This document shows, one piece after another, positions 28,301 to 40,300 of a DNA stretch of 64,000 nt. The notes below the pieces were generated by a model that was not told the DNA's origin, did not search any database, and saw only the letters and a list, made by a program, of their open reading frames with translations. Source of the stretch: Portulaca oleracea. Its lineage: Eukaryota > Streptophyta > Magnoliopsida > Caryophyllales > Portulacaceae. Both the position numbers and the translations under genes were made by a program. Numbering within the stretch: position 1 is the stretch's first letter; every line of letters begins with the position of its first letter. The DNA lies in assembly GCA_029582165.1 (NCBI GenBank), contig CM055875.1:627501-691500 (forward strand), in the 5' to 3' direction.

Positions 28301-31300
28301 CAGATTCCTAACTTACTAACAACCTCAACAGCAACTTAGTCTACAGAATCTAGCTTTTATTGGATGATATCTTATTGAACCCAATTGAACCTACTTGTAG
28401 CCTAGCTGAATAAGTCGAGCATTGGTACCACTTATTAGATTCCATCCCAGCCCATGTACCAATTGTTAACATTAAATTTGCGCAAGGATGGATATAATAT
28501 GATGAAAGATCCTCCTCTATGCAAAGGACATTGTTCTATGCAGGATCAAGGACGGACCAAGGACGTTTTCTTAAACGTCACACCAACCACAAGGGAATAA
28601 ATTTCGAAGTGAAAGACCAAAGAAGAAGCAAAAACCAAATTAGGGAAGTATCTCACAAATGATTCTCTGGAATTCATTTTAGCCGCCTATTTCTTTGTTA
28701 AGGATTAACTAATTGTTTCCTTATTTCAGGAAACACCTAATCAAGGAAATAGAGAAGAAGATCGAAGTAGAGATACTCTAAATCAAGACCAAGAAGGAAA
28801 CAATAATCATGGAAGTTGTCATTCTGCATAAAGATGGAAGGAATCCAAGATTGCAACGACATTATACAAACGACTCTATTACTTCTGGAAGATGCATGAA
28901 TAGAAGACATCTTGCTCAAAGAAACCTAACTATTCCACGGATGAAATAGGGTGTATCAAACAGATTTGTGTTTTTGTTTGAGTGATTTCGTAAGCGAGAA
29001 TTTTTGTAAAGAGTGCTTTCAAGTTCTTAACGGATCTAGAACTGTGGTAGACTCTTGTAATCAAATCCTAGACGGACTTAGGATTTGAATAGTGTTAACA
29101 CCAAACGAAGGTTTGGTGGGTGTTCATCCTTCAACAAATAAGAAGCGTCCTTAGCAAGGCGCTTGGTTCTAAGTGAACCTAAGGATGTTTACCTTAGGTC
29201 ACTTCCGCTACAAACAGTTTTCATCTTAATAAAGGAGGTTATTCAGTTGATATCTATTGTCCTTTATTTGATTGTTATTACCGAACTGTTTTGAACCTTA
29301 ATCTGAAAAGATTAAGGTATTAACGTCCTTTGTTCTGTGATCTTAGTGCAGAAAAATTCATAACCCCTATTCACCCCCCCCTCTAGGGTTCTTTCATATG
29401 ACAATATAAGCAAATGAGATAATCAATTTAGGGATCTGAATATAAAGTAAAATAAACAAAAACAATGAAAAGGTGATGAAGACAATATTGTTCATGGAAA
29501 ACTCAAACTCAACAATCTCAAGACCAAACAACACAAAATAGACAATAATTGTGAGATATCCCAGGGAGCTATAACACAATGAGATATACGAAGATTGATG
29601 TAAAGGGGCGTGAAAGCTCAAGTAGATATGGATAGAACTACATGATCCAAATCTCAATTGATATGTTTTAATTAAGGGGTTGTTTGCATTTTGAACCCCG
29701 AAGGATAAGGGTATTTATTTTCTTGACCCTTGGTTTTCATTGTTTATTTCTGGGACCCTAATGTTTATGGGTTGAATAAAAAAAGAGTAAATTACATTTA
29801 CCCTACCTGACATTTGTTCTAATAATTTTTACAGACCCGACATTTGTGAAATAATTTTTACCTTACCTGACATTAAGTGTTCATATATTTAAACCTCCCA
29901 AGATATTTTATATTTGATTTTTGTCGGATTTTTCTAGCGAACATTAAAAAGATAAATATGAATTGTCTTTCTTACTCTTGATATTAATTCATATGGCTTT
30001 CAATTAAACATGAATTGACGTTTTTACCTTTAATATTAATTTATATGGCTTTTAAACCCTAACCTGTGTTCTACTTTATTCCTTCGAAAACCCAATCCCT
30101 CCCTATTCTGAAAATGAAAACCCAATTATAAAATATCTTATTAAATATTAAGGGTGAAAAATCAATTATAATGGAAGAAATATTTTATAATGAAAATGAA
30201 AAATGTAAACGAATTAATATTAAGGGTAAAAATGTCAATTAATATTTATCTTTTTAATGCATGTTCACTGGAAAATCCAACAAAAATCAAATATAAAATA
30301 TCGTAGGAGGTTTAAATATATGAACACTTAATGTCAGGTATTGTAAAAATTATTTCACAAATGTCGGGTGTGTAAAAATTATTACCACAAATGTCAGGTA
30401 GGGTAAATGTAATTTACTTAATAAAAAAAGAACTTAAAGTTTGTAAGTTGAAAAAAAGGCCCGTGTATTGTTTTTCTTTTCTTCCCATGTTTAAATTTAT
30501 CTCCCGATTAGCGTCAAACTTCAGGACAAATGTTAAAACTAATATTAAAGTTGTAATACACCTCCCTTGTTCATGCCGGAACTACTTAGACCATGGGTAA
30601 TTCATGGTCTAATTAGTTCCTACAAAAGAGAGGTGTATTAACCTTACTCCTGAAGTTTGACGCTAATCGAGAAATAAATTCAAACATGGGAAGAAAAAGA
30701 AAAACAGTAAACAGACATTTTTTTTAACCTACAAACTTTAAGGTACTTTTTTATTCAGCTCATAAACTTTAGAGTCCCAAAAATAAATAAAGAAAATTAA
30801 GGATCTAGAAAATAAATACCCCTTAACTCTGTGGTCCAAAATGCAAAAAACCATTAATTAAGTCAATGTCATTGGAGGAATATTAGAGTAATTAAGCAAA
30901 TTGAACACTTTTTGAGCAAATGATGATATAAGTGGTAATTTTATCTTTCTTGTGCCATGGGTTGAATGTTGTAACTTTGTCTTCAAACTCACAATGGAAA
31001 TCCTATAAAGAATAAATTAGCAAGTCGAGATATCATACTTGCTGACAAGATCATAAATAATGCTCCAATCAGACTAATTTTGTCGTTGACCTAAAGATAT
31101 TGATCACTTCTTATGTAGTTACCTTGAAGATCTTTGAAAATAAAATTTCTATAGTGCCCTACCAAAGGCCAGGTCGATCTAAGGTAGCTTGTACTTTTAG
31201 AGAAAAATATTGATTATTAATATATTTTCTTTAACTATCTAATCAATCAAAAATAAACTTTAAATCCAAAGTTATAAATTGAATTAATCGTCAGTGAATA

Positions 31301-34300
31301 TAACCAAACTGAGATCAGGATAAAGTAGTAGAGCACACTAAAGGCCGCCATCTCCTTTGTCTAGTAGACAAGGCTACAGGGGCGGAGCCATAAATTATTT
31401 ATCAGGGGTGCCGGTTTGTTAATAATATTGTATAGCAACTGCGTCATAAGTTCAACTTTCAAACTATATATACTAGCAAATACCCGCACGTTGTTGCGCC
31501 TTTAGATTAAAAATAAAAAATAGTAGAAAAGATACTTATTAAATTTTTTGGCACACAATGAAATGTAAAGATAAAGAATTGGAAAATACAAGCCTATAAA
31601 CAATTTTAGAAATATTGATTAAATTATTTAGAATTTTAGTATAAAGTGAGAAATAAGAATTAATATATATATATATATATATATATGTTAATTGGATTCT
31701 AATAATCCCTACTTTCACCAATTGGACAATGGTGGACCGTACTTTCACTTTGTATTTTGGTGGTCCAAAAAAAAATAAAATTAGATTGTAGTGGGATATT
31801 TTCAAGGGAATCATAAATTTTGTGTTGCATTTGATTCAAAACTTAGTATAACACTTTACAATGATTTTTAATGAATTTACAGCGTTTCTCCCAATTTTTT
31901 TTTTACTATTTTTTTACGATTTTTTCACTTTTATTATTTTTAAAAAATCATAATAATTATTCGGAGTCTCAAAAAAATAATTTAAAAAATGTTTTAGAAA
32001 CTGCAATTCAAAAAAATAATTTAAAAAATGTTTTTAAAAAATCATAATAAAAACAATATAGTGTAGGAATGAAAAAAATAAGAAGAATATGGAGGTGGAT
32101 TTCGTACCATTATAATCCAATTTTTTTTTTGGACCACCAGAATACAAAGTGAAAGTACGGTCCACCATTGTCCAATTGGTGAAAGTAGAGATTATTAGAA
32201 TCCAATTATCCTATATATATATAGTATAAAGTGATAATCTAGTTGAAAAGATAAAAAGAAAAGACCAAATAAATATATAGTTGATATAGATGATGCAATA
32301 AATTACAATGAAAATTAATAGAAGAAGAAGAAAGTACGCATTAGAAAGCTGATAAATGAAAACATAAATTAAGAAGGCCTTTTAAGTACAAAAATTACTA
32401 AAAAGTTGAAGGATTAGAATATTGCACTAACATAACTCAAACCTACAACCATTAGCATCATTTAACAACCATTCAAAGACCTACCATTCAACCATAAGAT
32501 TAACTCATGCATAACTTTCCAGCTATCCTTACATGTACATTTTCTGGAGTATAGGGGGGCCCATGGCTCTCACTAATCCCCCTCTAGCTCCGCCACTGCA
32601 AGGCTACGAGCTGCAATTTGAGTTGAGGGTTTGGGCTTAGTTAAAGCCAGTTTAACCTTCGGTTATTCATTGAAGCTAGCAATCAAGTGTTGTCACGAGG
32701 TCAAAGCCATTGTAGTCCTGGGTAAACAGTGAAGCCTAACAAGTGTTGGCTCAAGATTTATGCCCAAAAGTTTAACACAATCTTTGAAGATTAAATGAGA
32801 AAAAATAAAGGAAGAGAAAGAGTACGTTGCTTGTTAGTCTCTTTAGAAGAAAACTAACGTACACAAAACAAATTTTAAACTGTGAATCAAGAATTAGGAC
32901 AATAAGGTAAAGTTAGAAGTACCTCTGGAGTTATCTCTTAATAGAAACATAATCTATTAGAATAGAGTTAAAAGTTAGGGGAAAAAAGTATAAAATTATT
33001 TTATAAATTACTATCTAAATGCATGCAGAAAGAAATAAAAGGGAAAAATTAGTAAGTTAGAATTACATATTATACATGCTTGGTGATCAAATAATAATTA
33101 CATAATTATCATAAAGAAGATAAAAGGGAATTATGAAGGCAAAAGACGACATGTGTGCATTAAGCTGAATTATTAATTGACATAAGTCCTATAAAACTTA
33201 AATTAAAGTAATTAAAATAAAATGTTACAAAGCTTACTATATAAAATTAGGACAAAAACTTGGTGTCCACACTCTAGTACTATTTGATTCTCCTCTTGTT
33301 ACCTAATTTGCAAGTCATATTTTAATTGTTATATTAGAGTGAAATTATAAGATTTGAACCAAAAAATCACACTAAAGTACTTTGTATTTTGTGAAAATAA
33401 TTTTTTGGCACCTTTGTAATGATTATTAAGTGCCTCAATTTTTTGGTTTAAGAATTTCGTGAACCCTGAACCGTCGGATAATTGCAAGAATTCAAAAATC
33501 TCGCCAGAAAATCGCTTAGTTGTTTTAAATTGAGGATGAATTTGTTTGTTTCATTCCAAATTGAGTTATGAGCTTTGTTGGATACATATTTAATCATGTT
33601 TGGATTCAATCAATTTGATTGTTCATAGATTAACTATCATCATTGCAATTTCGAGGATAAATCCTAGAAATTTAAATTGGATGATCTTAAAATTTAGGCC
33701 TATTTTCGTTCATTATTTGTTGAAATTAAGTGAAGAATTTTGAATCTTACATCTTCAATCACGTTTATGTGCCTTCAATTTTGAGTTCCACTGCTTAAGT
33801 TTTCAGGCCATTGTAATCTAGAACCATAACAATTTTTTCTGGTTTTGATTTACTAGTAGTGGTTAAAATTATGTTGTTTCTACAATATTAATGTCGAAGA
33901 CAAGGTCAAGGTCCTTCGCTTGCGCATCCACGAAGGACCTTAGGTTTTAATGAAAGCCAAAATCCGGAAAAGGGATTTTCCTTATATTATATATTCTGAT
34001 TATATAATATATACAGATATATTCTGATTGTGTGATTTATTTGTAGATATAAATAATAAAGAAAGCATAAGGAAAACAAATCAGGAGGATTGTGCAATCA
34101 AATACAAGACCAAAAGGAAAGAATCCGTTGGATGATTGATGATTGAGGAAGCATCAACACAAAAGGAAATAAAATCAACAATGAAGGCAAGTTACCGTTG
34201 GAATGATTCCAGTTCAAGCATCCAAAGTCCTCTATAAAAAGGACGATTGAAGAATTGAGAACTTAGGCGATTCCATGGAAGTAATCGCGGAGTGAGAAAT

Positions 34301-37300
34301 CCGGTGGGATTTCTGAGTGTGTAGCCAATGGTTCGGTGGTGAAGGTAGCCAGTAAAGGACCTCTGGTGAAGGGATAACCAAGGACCTTGGTGAGCATTCG
34401 TTGTTTCCACATGTGGTGGTGAGATGATGTGTATCAGAGCCTTGACGGACTAAGGATGTGTGAGAGTGTGCTTTAACGTAATCCATCATGTTCCAAATCG
34501 CCGCTAGGGTTTTATTTGTAGCTGTCTCAAGGACCTTCGGTCTTGGTCAGTGAATCTATCAGCAACTGCCTTCGGGCTGTTACTGCTTGTTTTATTTAGT
34601 AAGTGTAACTTATTCTTTGATTGTTATAAATATAATGAGGTGTTTCAGTTACAATGTGTTTTGATCCTTGGTTTGAAACCAAGGAAGTTTGCTCTAACGT
34701 CCTTACCTAGTGTGAAGATTTTAATTGTGAAATTCATCCCTCTCAAGGGCCTCAACAAGTGGTATCAGAGCAGGTCCACTCAAGAAGAGACTAACCGCTC
34801 TGTGGAAAAGATCACGGGGGATAGTGAAAACAACAAGAAAAGTCACGGACGTAGGTGCATTTATCTATAAGGACATTGACAAGGTAAAAATTTAAATCAT
34901 AATCCTTATATCCTTTATCTAGCACAAACCTTGAGGTATGTCGTCAGTAAACCATTCATTGATCAAATTTAATTATTGCATGAATTGAGAGGGATGACCC
35001 TCTCTTAGTACAGACAAGTTTATCAAGTGTTGCGGGTTTCTAGATAACCTCTAAAATATACTAGATGTTGTACCAAGGGAGAGATTCCCTATTGACCTTA
35101 TGATAATCCAAAAATGGAAGAAGGATTTATTGTTGCTGAATTTTGTCTTTCATCAAAAAGGGGGAGATTGTTGAAGACAGGGTCAAGGTCCTTCGCCTGC
35201 GCATCCACGAAGGACCTTAGGTTTTAATAAAAGCCAAAATCCGGAAAAGGGAAATTTCCTTATATTATATATTCTGATTATATAATATATATTCGGATAT
35301 ATTCTGATTGTGTGATTTATTTGTAGATATATATCATAAGGAAAACATAAGGAAAACAAATTAGGAGGATTGTGCAATCAAATATAAGACCAAAAGGAAA
35401 GAATCCATTGGATGATTGATGATTGAGGAAGCATCAACACAAAAGGAAAGAATCAACAATGAAGGCAGGTTACCGTTGGAATGATTCAAGTTCAAGCATC
35501 CAAAGCCCTCTATAAAAAGGACAATTGAAGAATTGAGAACTTAGGCGATTCCACAGAAGTAATCGTGGAGTAAGAAATCCGGTGGGAATTCTGAGTGTGT
35601 AGCCAATGGTTCGGTGGTGAAGGTAGCCAGTAAAGGACCTCTGGTGAAGGGTTAGCCAAGGACCTTGGTGAGCATTCGTTGTGTCCACATGTGGTGGTGA
35701 GATGATGTGTAGCAGAGCCTTGACGGACTAAGGCTGTGTCAGAGTGTGCTTCAATGTAATCCATCATGTTCCAAATCGCCACTAGGGTTTTTCCTATGAC
35801 GATCCTTATTTGTAGCTGTCTCAAGGACCTTCGCTCTTGGTCACTGAATCTATCAGTAACTGCCTTCGGGCTATTACTTCTTGTTTTGTTTGGTAAGTGT
35901 AACTTGGTCTTTGATTGTTATAAATATAATGAGGTATTTTAGTTACACTGTGTTTTGATACTTGGTTTGAAACCAAGGAAGTTTGCTCTAACGTCCTTAC
36001 GTAGTGTGTAGATTTTAATTGTGAAATTCACCCCCCTCAAGGGCCTCAACAATTAATTTGAGGCTTTTGTTGTATGCACGTTTAATCATGTTTAGGAGAA
36101 ATATTTTTGAATAAACACAAATAATTTCATTTGATGGTTTTATTAAAAAATTTAGCTAACTTTTATCCAACTTTGATGCTGCTTGAGAGTGGGTTCTTCA
36201 GAGGTATCATGATGGATCTTTTCCTGACACGTCTTGGTATTTTCTCTCATCAAGTTGGTGTTCACACTTCAGACTTAATCAACTTTATCTTTTTTAGTTT
36301 CGTTTGGGTTCTATTTTGACATTTGATATTTTTCGATTGCATTATTGATAATCTATGGACTTCTTGTTCAAGTTTCAATATGGTTTTCCCCTAGTTGAAC
36401 CATGTTAATGGCCTATTTTGACTCAATTGATTTTGAGTAAATTTATAGCGGTTCTGAAGATTAGAAGTTAGTTGTTGGTTTTTGACCCTCTATTTTTGGT
36501 TCTTTGTTAAGCTATATGAAACTATTGGTATTTCATGCGATGAATCTACTTAGTTTAGCCTAAGTACACCGATTAGTGTCAAAGCATGGTTTGATGCTCT
36601 AAAGCTTAAACTTTTGGTAGGTTTGTAGTCCTAAAATCCACTATTTTTAGTCATTTCTTCCATCTTTTCTAACATATGACCAAGTTACAATTTCCTTACA
36701 AAAAAGAACTTAAGCTTCTTGAAATATCCTTTATGATAACTTGTAATGTCCTGCCCCTCCCAAGTCATAGGTCGTAGACATTACTGATAATTGCTTTAAG
36801 GATAGCAAATTGACTCCATAAATCACCACTAGTCCTTCCAGCGTGCTTCGTCCTCACTCAACGTTGCTTGGGAAAACTTCCCAAGAGGTCACCCATCCTC
36901 AGACTACTTTCAACCAAGCACACTTAATTACGTACGGAGTTCCCAACGAATGAGATTCCAAAAAGTAAGGTGCACCCTGATGATATAATTGGTCATTTCA
37001 ATCCTCTTAAGCCACAGTTAAACATAGATCCTGGGTTTTACAATCACTCCCACTTAAGCGTACAACGTCCTTGTTGTGCCTTAATCCAAACCAAAATCTT
37101 TACCTCGTTAGGTGACTTCCCAGGGATGTCCTGTCCACTGACATATCTCACGGTCGCAAGTCGGCTCTGATACCATCTGTAACTATGACCCCTCATAGGC
37201 CACATACTTTACTGGTAACTGCTTCGAGGACCGCTGATTGGCCTCACAAATCACCACGAGTCTCTCTTTGCATGCTTCATCCTTGCTCACACGGTGCTTG

Positions 37301-40300
37301 GGAAAACATTCTAAAAGGTCACTTCTCCTGATACTTCTCCTAACAAAGCACGCTTAGTTACAGAGTTCTAACAGATGAACTTTCTAAAAGGATGTTGCAC
37401 CTTGGTGATATAAGTAGTCATTTTAATCCTCTCAATCCACACTTAACTATATATTCTGAGTGTTACATAGCTAATTCTAGTCACCTTAAGTCTTCCCACA
37501 TCTTTCAAGAGCCTCTATCAACCAATGTGGAAAGAATGTCGCCTTTGAGGTGGTTACAAATTTTCTATCTCCATAGGACCCTCATTTAGGGTGATTAGAG
37601 AGGCCAGAGATAGCTAAATAAGAAACTTGAGGATATAGTGCCTCTCATTTAAGAGATCTTTGTGTGACAATGTTGATAAAGGTACTAGAACTCTTAAAGG
37701 TCATAGTGCAAGGCTTACAGAATAAGCATTCCAAGAAGAAACTGAGGCAAATATAGGGAGGAAAGCAAAACTAGTAGACCCAAGACAAGGCTTAGGTATT
37801 ATTTAAAGGACGTAAAAGTTGAGTCTAACTTTGATGCGTGCTTAGATTAAGATTAGTATTTAGAATGATTACAATATTTGGTGATCACCTTTTATATAAA
37901 ACAAATGATGGCACACAAGCTAGCTATACCAAGTATCGTGTTTAAAGCTTAATAAATATGTTTCCCTCTAGTTTTAGAATTAAAAACAATCAAGGGAATG
38001 AAACTAGATTTCTCAATGCCTTGAGTTTAACATTATGAAATTCTCCGAAAGATCTACAAGCAAGATTTTTGTTCCATGGTTTTCTTACTGAAACAAACTG
38101 TTAAGAGTGTCATTGAGTGCATTAGAAAGGTTTAACAACTCTTGATGATGCAAAACTATGTTGAATCTCAATGCTAAGTTATGGAAAACTTCTCAATGGC
38201 TTCTAAGATAGCTAAGAAGTTCCATTTATAACCTTATAACACTCTAAATTATCTTTTCAAGTTAAATCTATTAATATGGAGAAATGGAAGAAGGATAGGA
38301 AGTTCTCAGCCAAGCTTTTTGTCAAGGTTACCTCACACTCTAATCGAAACTATTCTAATAAGGCATGAGGATTATCTATAGAAATTGAGCCCACTAAATC
38401 TACTTTAAAAAGGACTTTGATTGAGCCTTCAAATAAGTTTGGTGGTAAAAAATGCGTCAAATGTCACCATTGTTGACATTATCAATATGAGTGTCCAACC
38501 AAAATGTTGGATTAACTCATAAGAGAGTATCTCAACATTTATTTTGAAGATGACATCCAAATCCTGTTATACTATGAAACTAGAATTGTTCTAGATATAC
38601 GGGTGTCAAAATTTGTTTAAAGAACACTCATGTAAGGCACTAACCTTTATTGGAGATGAACAGTCACTTGAATTATAGAACAACAGTTTCTTGAAATTGA
38701 AGATCTAAGGATCAAATCATTGCAACGGATCTTGCTCATCAAGATAGATCAACATCAAGTGAAGCTCTGAAGACAAGAGTCTATTGTGTTATGCTTTATA
38801 ATATATTTACAACTATTATAGATTCTTGTTAATATGGAACACAGGAGTCGGCTTTTATTAATCTTGGACGTGTGTAAAAAGATGTTGGTAGCACTTTCTA
38901 GGAAAGGTGCTCTAGTGAGCATGTTCGTAGTATGATCCCATGCTAAATTCGTGTGTCTTTAATAAATAATGAAGTATAGTTGCATGTGAATATTTGGATA
39001 GCTTAATCGATTCCACAAATTTTTGGTAAGAAATAAGTAAATGAATTGTGGAAATATTGCTAGTTTCTGAAACTTGATACAATAAAACTTGTTTCCTTGT
39101 TTATTCCTCATCGAAATTGGTTGAAGGAATCTAAATTTGGGGAGTTTTTTGTTTTCTCATGGACCGTAGACTAAAATGAACTTTCTTCAAATAAAGTTAA
39201 GTCCTTAGAGTTTAGTATAACATGTTTTGTATTTCAACAACTTATCTAGTACTGATTAGAGCATTGATGAATGACTTTGAAAGAGTTCATCTTTCAATTT
39301 TGTGATTTACAATCCTTGTGTAATTGTATGGGAGCACCCCTTGTGTGGCTATAATATGTGGGTAGTTATTCTTTGTGTGGCTAAATCAGTTTAAGTCCTT
39401 GTGTAGCATTAAACGTAGTGGTTGAGAGTTTAGGTTGCATAGGTAAACAAATCTCATTATAAGTCTCGCACAGTCGCATGTGTCAAGCATTTGGCCAATG
39501 TTTAGTGATGTTTGGTTGAAAACCCTAAAAGATAGGGATGTGCATTTCCTGTTACCCTGTCCTACAATTAGAAACCATGCCCTTACCGGCTTGAATGGTT
39601 CCTAAAATTCAGGAACCTTAATCTTACCTATTTTGATTAGTTCCTAAATTTAGGAATCGTTCCCTTGCTATTCTAGGTTATATTCCGAAGTAGTCACTTC
39701 TATACAATTTATATTATTTTCTGCCTTGTTTTTTTAATATATAGAAAGGTGCTGCATTTTCATACAAACTACTAATGCATCGTTTGTCAAGTCTATAACA
39801 AACAAGTCAATACATAAATAGAAAATTATAGAAATAGTCTAACAAATTACAAAGTTGTACAAAAACATATAAATAGCTAGTCTCTTAAAAGTATAAAATC
39901 TCAATAAAATTACAACTTCACATTACTTTACCAATAGGTAGTAATGGCTTCTAAAAAATAAGGTAAATAATTTTACTTTTTAAAATTTATTTAAATAAGG
40001 TTTCAGGTTCCACTTCAGAGTAGCTATTTTAGGAACCTTACCCTTACCCCATTCCCATTCAATATGTTCCCGAAGTTTAGGAATCTTACCCTTACCCATT
40101 CGACCAATTCAAGTTTTGGAACCTACCCATTTGACTGGTTCTGATCAAGTTCCTAGTTTTGAATCTGGAGTCGCTCACCCCTGCTACAAGAGGTATAGCA
40201 ACTTTTACATCTCATTGGGCATGAGGTGGTTTTTTATTTGAAATTCGTGTGTTTTATTTTATTCAACAAAGTTTATTGTCATGTTCTACTTCTATCTTAA

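Larger units (their letters stand above)
23282..28345 (-). mobile_element. Complete Ty1/copia retrotransposon, coding region disabled
   Basis: Direct LTRs of 193 bp (23282-23474 and 28153-28345) are identical by eye except T at 23349 versus G at 28220. Perfect GAATC target duplications flank the element (23277-23281 and 28346-28350). On the minus strand the 5' LTR is followed by TTGTATTAGAGC, a diverged Met-tRNA primer site, and a polypurine tract (TTGAGGGGGGG) precedes the 3' LTR. Domain order gag, protease, integrase, reverse transcriptase, RNase H is that of Ty1/copia (Pseudoviridae). At least three in-frame stops and two frameshifts disable it. It lies in CCC1 intron 2, in the same orientation as the gene. 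Confidence 0.95.
33892..36051 (+). mobile_element. Short non-autonomous LTR retrotransposon, target duplication ATTAA
   Basis: LTRs at 33892-34757 and 35169-36051 (866 and 883 bp; TGTCGAAGAC or TGTTGAAGAC to GGGCCTCAACA) enclose only 411 bp. The primer site tggtatcagagc (34760-34771) matches Met-tRNA, and a polypurine tract aaaaagggggagattg precedes the second LTR. Perfect ATTAA repeats flank the whole (33887-33891 and 36052-36056). There is no open frame of note inside, so movement would need proteins in trans. The LTRs are close, apart from small indels such as an extra stretch near 35795. Open frames at 34192-34489 and 35470-35824 are the two copies of one LTR segment, not genes. Confidence 0.92.

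Noticed and set aside
34192..35824. A pair of similar open frames suggesting a duplicated small gene
   Set aside because: They are the same segment of the two LTRs of the element at 33892-36051.
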